From Anaerolineales bacterium UBA6663 (GTDB lineage Bacteria > Chloroflexota > Anaerolineae > Anaerolineales > UBA6663), in assembly GCA_002455335.1 (NCBI GenBank), contig DKKP01000092.1, positions 1 to 8,556 on the forward strand: 8,556 nt of DNA. The letters are read 5' to 3'. The position numbers were made by a program, and so were the translations under genes. Below the pieces are notes generated by a model. That model was given only the letters and a program-made list of their open reading frames with translations. It made no database searches and was not told the DNA's origin. This document shows positions 5,675 to 8,556 of the stretch, piece by piece. How positions within the stretch are numbered: position 1 is the stretch's first letter; each line of letters begins with the position of its first letter.

Positions 5675-6509
5675 CCACCGGTCGACCGCCATCGCTCACC
5701 CACTCGCTCCACGAGCCCGGGTACAGCTTCGCGCCCGACAGGCCCGCGATCGTCATCGCCAGCACGTCGTGCGCGCCGCTCACGCCCGAGCCGCAATAGG
5801 TGACGGCCTGCTCGGGCGAACGGCCGGCCAACAACTCTGCGTAACGCGCCCGCAGGACCTCTGGGGCCAGGAAACGGCCACTGGCCTCCACATTCGCTTT
5901 GTAGGGCTGGTTCACAGCGCCCGGGATATGCCCGGCAACCGGGTCGATCGGCTCGACCTCGCCCCGGTACCGCTCAGGCGCGCGCGCATCGATGATCACA
6001 CGGTCCGGGGCGCCGATCCAACGGCTCTGGATCTCGTCGGCCAGCACGACCCAGCCCGGCCCCGGCTCCCCGACAAAGGTCGTGGCGGGACGCGTGACGA
6101 CGCCGGCCTCGATCAACTGGCCAGCCGCTACCCACGCCGCCAGTCCGCCGTCAAGCACCTGGACCTCCGCGTGCCCGTAATAGTTCAACAGCCACCACAG
6201 CCGGCTCGCCCACATCCCATCGGCCTGGTCGTAAGCGACCACCAAGGTCTCGGGCCCGATCCCCAGCCGACCCATCGTCGCCCGGAAGTCAGCGGGCTCG
6301 GGCAGCGGATGTCGTCCGTTCCGCCCGGTCTTGGCGCCCGAGAGATCGTAATCGAGGTGGGCGTAGACGGCGCCCGGCAGATGCCCGAGCGGGTACTGCG
6401 CTGCGCCCCAGTCGGGCTGCAGCAGCCCGAAACGGCAATCGACGAGCGCCAGGTTCGCTTCGCCCAAGCGGGCGGTCAGGGCGTCAACCGTGATCAGGGG
6501 GTTCGGCAT
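5664..6509 (-). CDS. Two-domain sulfurtransferase (thiosulfate / 3-mercaptopyruvate type, rhodanese fold)
   Basis: Tandem-rhodanese protein of 281 residues, the usual size for the TST/SseA family, which moves sulfane sulfur from thiosulfate or 3-mercaptopyruvate onto acceptors through a cysteine persulfide. The N-terminal non-catalytic domain shows VDCRF, GHLPGAVYAHLDYDLSG and VAYDQADGMWASRLWWLL. The C-terminal domain shows IIDARAPERYRGE, GHIPGAVNQPY and the active-site loop YCGSGVSG with Cys239. CGSGV is nearer to the mercaptopyruvate type (CGSGVTA) than to thiosulfate rhodanese (CRKGVT), but substrate cannot be fixed from sequence alone. The ATG at 6509 is preferred because GAGG lies about 8 nt upstream. 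An in-frame ATG at 6533 lies in the U-rich tail of the tRNA terminator. No signal peptide is seen, so it is cytoplasmic. The stop codon lies in a dispersed-type repeat. Confidence 0.93.
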   Translation of the reverse strand: MPNPLITVDALTARLGEANLALVDCRFGLLQPDWGAAQYPLGHLPGAVYAHLDYDLSGAKTGRNGRHPLPEPADFRATMGRLGIGPETLVVAYDQADGMWASRLWWLLNYYGHAEVQVLDGGLAAWVAAGQLIEAGVVTRPATTFVGEPGPGWVVLADEIQSRWIGAPDRVIIDARAPERYRGEVEPIDPVAGHIPGAVNQPYKANVEASGRFLAPEVLRARYAELLAGRSPEQAVTYCGSGVSGAHDVLAMTIAGLSGAKLYPGSWSEWVSDGGRPVERF

Positions 6510-6526
6510 CAGAGGATCCTCGTCGA

Positions 6527-6561
6527 CAAACACAACAGCCCGGGCGCGTGGCCCGGGCTGT
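6527..6561 (-). terminator. Terminator of tRNA-Ser
   Basis: A perfect 11-bp GC-rich stem (6561-6551 with 6545-6535) and a 5-nt loop, followed on the minus strand by the T-rich but interrupted tail TGTGTTTG. It begins 5 nt after the encoded CCA of the tRNA and ends about 20 nt before the sulfurtransferase start. Confidence 0.8.
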
Positions 6562-6566
6562 CAACG

Positions 6567-6656
6567 TGGCGGAGAGGGTGAGATTCGAACTCACGGTAGC
6601 CTTGCGACTACAACGGTTTTCGAGACCGCCCCATTCGTCCACTCTGGCACCTCTCC
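6567..6656 (-). tRNA. tRNA-Ser (anticodon CGA), CCA encoded
   Basis: A 90-nt class II tRNA. The acceptor stem GGAGAGG pairs with CCTCTCC, followed by discriminator G and an encoded CCA. The anticodon loop is CTCGAAA on a GCGGT/ACCGT-type stem, giving anticodon CGA, which reads UCG. The long variable arm, typical of tRNA-Ser, is a GTAGTC/GGCTAC stem with a GCAA tetraloop. The T arm is GTGAG-TTCGAAT-CTCAC. It has its own promoter and terminator. Confidence 0.97.
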
Positions 6657-6669
6657 GGGGCGAACACTC

Positions 6670-6699
6670 ATTATAACAGAAGGCGCCCTCAGACTTCAA
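6670..6699 (-). promoter_or_regulatory. Promoter of tRNA-Ser
   Basis: On the minus strand a perfect TATAAT (6675-6670) lies 18 nt downstream of TTGAAG (6699-6694). The -35 box is inside the last codons of the beta-CASP gene. The expected start, about 6663, is 7 nt before the mature tRNA 5' end. Confidence 0.7.
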
Positions 6700-8083
6700 C
6701 CGTCTCGTGCAGGGCCGGCGCATGCACACCCGTCATCCCTTCGTCCTGAAGCGCCTCTTTGAGCGCAGCCGAGCTTTCGGGTTCACCGTGCACCAGGAAG
6801 ACGTCGCGCACGCGCGGCTTGAGCGCCGTCGCCCACTGGATCAACAGATCGCGGCCGGCGTGACCCGACAGGCCGTTGATCGTCGCGACCCGCGCGCGCA
6901 CCGGATGCCACTCGCCAAAGATCTTGACCTCGCGTGCGCCCTCGGCCAACCGCCGGCCAAGCGTGTTTGGCGCCTGCCAGGAGACGATCAACACGGTGTT
7001 TCGCGAGTCGCCAAGATGATTGCTCAAATGATGCAGGATCCGCCCAGCCTCGGCCATGCCCGAGGCGCTGATGATCACGGCCGGGCCTTTGACGTCGTTG
7101 ATCGCCTTGCTCTCCTCGACCGAGCGCGTGTAGCGCAGGCTCTTGAAGCCGAAGACCTCGCCATCGGTGCGCAGGAGCTGCGCGGTCTCCTCATCGAAGA
7201 GCTCGGCGTGGCGCTTGAACACGGTCGAGACGTTGACGGCCAGCGGGCTGTCGACAAAGACCGGCACAGCCGGGAGCTCGCCCGCGCCAATCAGCTTCTG
7301 CAGATCGTAGACGATCTCCTGCGCCCGGCCCACGGCAAAGGCCGGCACTACGATCTTGCCGCCCCGCCCCAGCGTCTCACGCGCGACGACCGCAAACTCG
7401 GCCGAGGCCTCCTCCGGCGGGCGGTGGTTGCGCGTGCCGTAGGTCGACTCCATGATGACGTGGTCGATGTCGTTCAAGATCGTCGGGTCGCGCAGGATCG
7501 GCAGCCCAAAGCGCCCGATGTCGCCCGAGAACGCCAGCCGACGCTGCCGGCCGCCTTCGTCGATGTCGAGCACAACCATGGCCGAGCCCAGGATGTGCCC
7601 GGCCTCGTAGAGCGTCGCGCGCACGCCCGTGATCACCTCCCAGGTTTGCTTGAGGTTCTGGCCGCGGAAGAGCGTCAGCGCCGCGGCAGCGTCTTCCTCG
7701 GTGTACAGCGCCTCGGCGTCCGCCGGCTCGCCACGTCGCGCCGCCTTCTTGTTATAGAAGGCCACGTCCGATTCCTGGATACGGGCCGAGTCCATCAACA
7801 TCAACTCGCAGAGATCGCTCGTCGCCGGCGTCGCGTAGATCGGGCCGCGATACCCGGCCTTGACCAGCGACGGCAGATTGCCCGAGTGGTCGATATGCGC
7901 ATGCGAGAGGATGACGGCGTCGATCTTGCGGGCATCGTATTCGAACGACCGGTTGCGGATCATGGCCTCGGCGCGTGAGCCCTGATAGAGACCGCAATCC
8001 AACAACAACTGGCGGCCGTTGACCTCGATCAGATGCTGTGAGCCCGTCACAGTCTGGGCTGCGCCATGGAAGGAGATACGCAT
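6689..8083 (-). CDS. Beta-CASP metallo-beta-lactamase ribonuclease (CPSF73/YsH1-like RNA-processing exonuclease family)
   Basis: Zinc-dependent nuclease of 464 residues combining a metallo-beta-lactamase core, a beta-CASP cap and a C-terminal RMMBL segment. Bacterial members of this group are predicted to process or degrade RNA. Metal and catalytic motifs are complete: HAHIDH (His61, His63, Asp65, His66), His163 (YEAGHILGS), Asp188 (FSGDIG), beta-CASP motif A near Glu212 (MESTYG), motif B His407 (LSGHAG) and motif C His432 (VHGEPE). ISASGMAEAGRILHHL (about 338-353) is also family-typical. The ATG at 8083 gives MRISFHGAAQTVTGS, the usual N-terminus. It has GAGG about 9 nt upstream and begins 2 nt after the stop of the RNase D-like gene, so the two are cotranscribed. 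The longer frame up to 8203 is just overlap with that gene. It is not RNase J, whose architecture and motifs differ. Confidence 0.93.
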   Translation of the reverse strand: MRISFHGAAQTVTGSQHLIEVNGRQLLLDCGLYQGSRAEAMIRNRSFEYDARKIDAVILSHAHIDHSGNLPSLVKAGYRGPIYATPATSDLCELMLMDSARIQESDVAFYNKKAARRGEPADAEALYTEEDAAAALTLFRGQNLKQTWEVITGVRATLYEAGHILGSAMVVLDIDEGGRQRRLAFSGDIGRFGLPILRDPTILNDIDHVIMESTYGTRNHRPPEEASAEFAVVARETLGRGGKIVVPAFAVGRAQEIVYDLQKLIGAGELPAVPVFVDSPLAVNVSTVFKRHAELFDEETAQLLRTDGEVFGFKSLRYTRSVEESKAINDVKGPAVIISASGMAEAGRILHHLSNHLGDSRNTVLIVSWQAPNTLGRRLAEGAREVKIFGEWHPVRARVATINGLSGHAGRDLLIQWATALKPRVRDVFLVHGEPESSAALKEALQDEGMTGVHAPALHETVEV

Positions 8084-8085
8084 CG

Positions 8086-8556
8086 CTATTTCCTCAAGAT
8101 ATCGAGTAACTCGTGCCCGTAAGCTTCGCGACGCCAGGGGCCGAGTTGCTCGAGCGTGGCCAGTTCCTCGATCGTCCGCGGGGTCCGGCGCGCCATCTCC
8201 CACAACGCCTCGCGCGGGATGATCACGTCGCTCTCGACACCACGCACCGCAGCCTTGGATTTGCGCCAGTTGCGCAGTCGTTCGTAGCGCTCGCGGACGT
8301 CATCGGGCTCGTGGACCGGCCGCGGCGGCCGCAACGGCTGCGCCTCAGCGCCGCGGCGCACCGCCTCGACCAGCGCCACGCCATGGCGGCGGATCTGGCC
8401 GGCCGTCATCCCCGGGATGCCGCGCAGCTCGTTCACATCCCGCGGCGATCGTTGGGCCACGACCACAAGCGTGTCGTTGCCGATGACCTTGAACGGCGGC
8501 AGGTCGATCTGCATCGCCTGGCGCTCGCGGTATTGAAACAATGCGCTGAGGATCGC
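8086..8556 (-). CDS. RNase D-like protein, C-terminal HRDC region (5' end off right edge)
   Basis: The last 156 codons of a gene entering from the right edge; translation is open through the boundary. An HRDC domain is clear, with LPPFKVIGNDTLVVVAQR, then ELRGIPGMTAGQIRRHG. A second HRDC-like repeat follows, including WRKSKAAVRGVESDVIIPREALWEMARR and IEELATLEQLGPWRREAYG. Two consecutive HRDC-type subdomains after a DEDD exonuclease domain is the RNase D plan. The exonuclease part is outside the window, so a RecQ-type protein is not formally excluded, though the RNase D tail fits better. The stop codon lies 2 nt from the beta-CASP gene start, so the pair forms an operon of RNA-processing enzymes. 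Confidence 0.8.
   Translation of the reverse strand, partial: AILSALFQYRERQAMQIDLPPFKVIGNDTLVVVAQRSPRDVNELRGIPGMTAGQIRRHGVALVEAVRRGAEAQPLRPPRPVHEPDDVRERYERLRNWRKSKAAVRGVESDVIIPREALWEMARRTPRTIEELATLEQLGPWRREAYGHELLDILRK

Noticed and set aside
6536..6564. Perfect TTGACA at 6564-6559 as a -35 box for the sulfurtransferase gene
   Set aside because: It sits at the foot of the tRNA terminator hairpin and no acceptable -10 occurs at 16-19 nt spacing; the nearest T-rich hexamer is about 21 nt away.
8084..8203. N-terminal extension of the beta-CASP protein to 504 residues
   Set aside because: The extra 40 codons overlap the upstream RNase D-like gene in another frame, and the ATG at 8083 has a ribosome-binding site and the normal family N-terminus.

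Overview
The window is high-GC bacterial DNA in which every recognisable gene lies on the minus strand. The HisG, HisD and HisC sequences, the tight his operon, the degenerate 7-bp intergenic repeats and the palindromic dispersed-type repeats together suggest an uncultured Chloroflexota (Anaerolineae-like) bacterium. This placement is an impression from protein and repeat style, not a computed result.

Read in the direction of transcription (right to left), the window starts with the end of an RNase D-like gene (8556-8086). A beta-CASP metallo-beta-lactamase RNA-processing enzyme follows 2 nt later (8083-6689). Next comes a tRNA-Ser(CGA) gene (6656-6567) with its own promoter and a strong hairpin terminator, then a two-domain rhodanese-type sulfurtransferase (6509-5664). 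A roughly 500-bp region (5674-5174) holds no intact gene. It is bounded by about 104-bp diverged inverted repeats with palindromic tips and contains a decayed fragment resembling a Y1 (IS200/REP-associated) transposase.

The rest is a histidine biosynthesis operon, hisG-hisD-hisC-hisB-hisH-hisA, running off the left edge inside hisA. Ahead of hisG is what looks like a complete classical attenuation control region. It has a near-consensus promoter (TTGACG-17-TATAGT), a 19-codon leader peptide with five consecutive His codons plus a sixth, a His-codon-overlapping hairpin, a candidate anti-terminator pairing, and an 11-bp terminator hairpin with a U6 tail just before the hisG ribosome-binding site. 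The predicted transcription start coincides with the leader ATG, so the leader peptide may be translated from a leaderless transcript.

Within the operon, G/D and B/H overlap. Each of the three remaining junctions (D/C, C/B, H/A) is filled by a repeat or palindrome that overlaps or abuts the upstream stop codon. The six gene products cover the first step (HisG), the ring-forming branch (HisH, HisA), the dehydratase (HisB), the aminotransferase (HisC) and the last two oxidations (HisD). hisF, hisI/E and a histidinol-phosphatase are not in the window.
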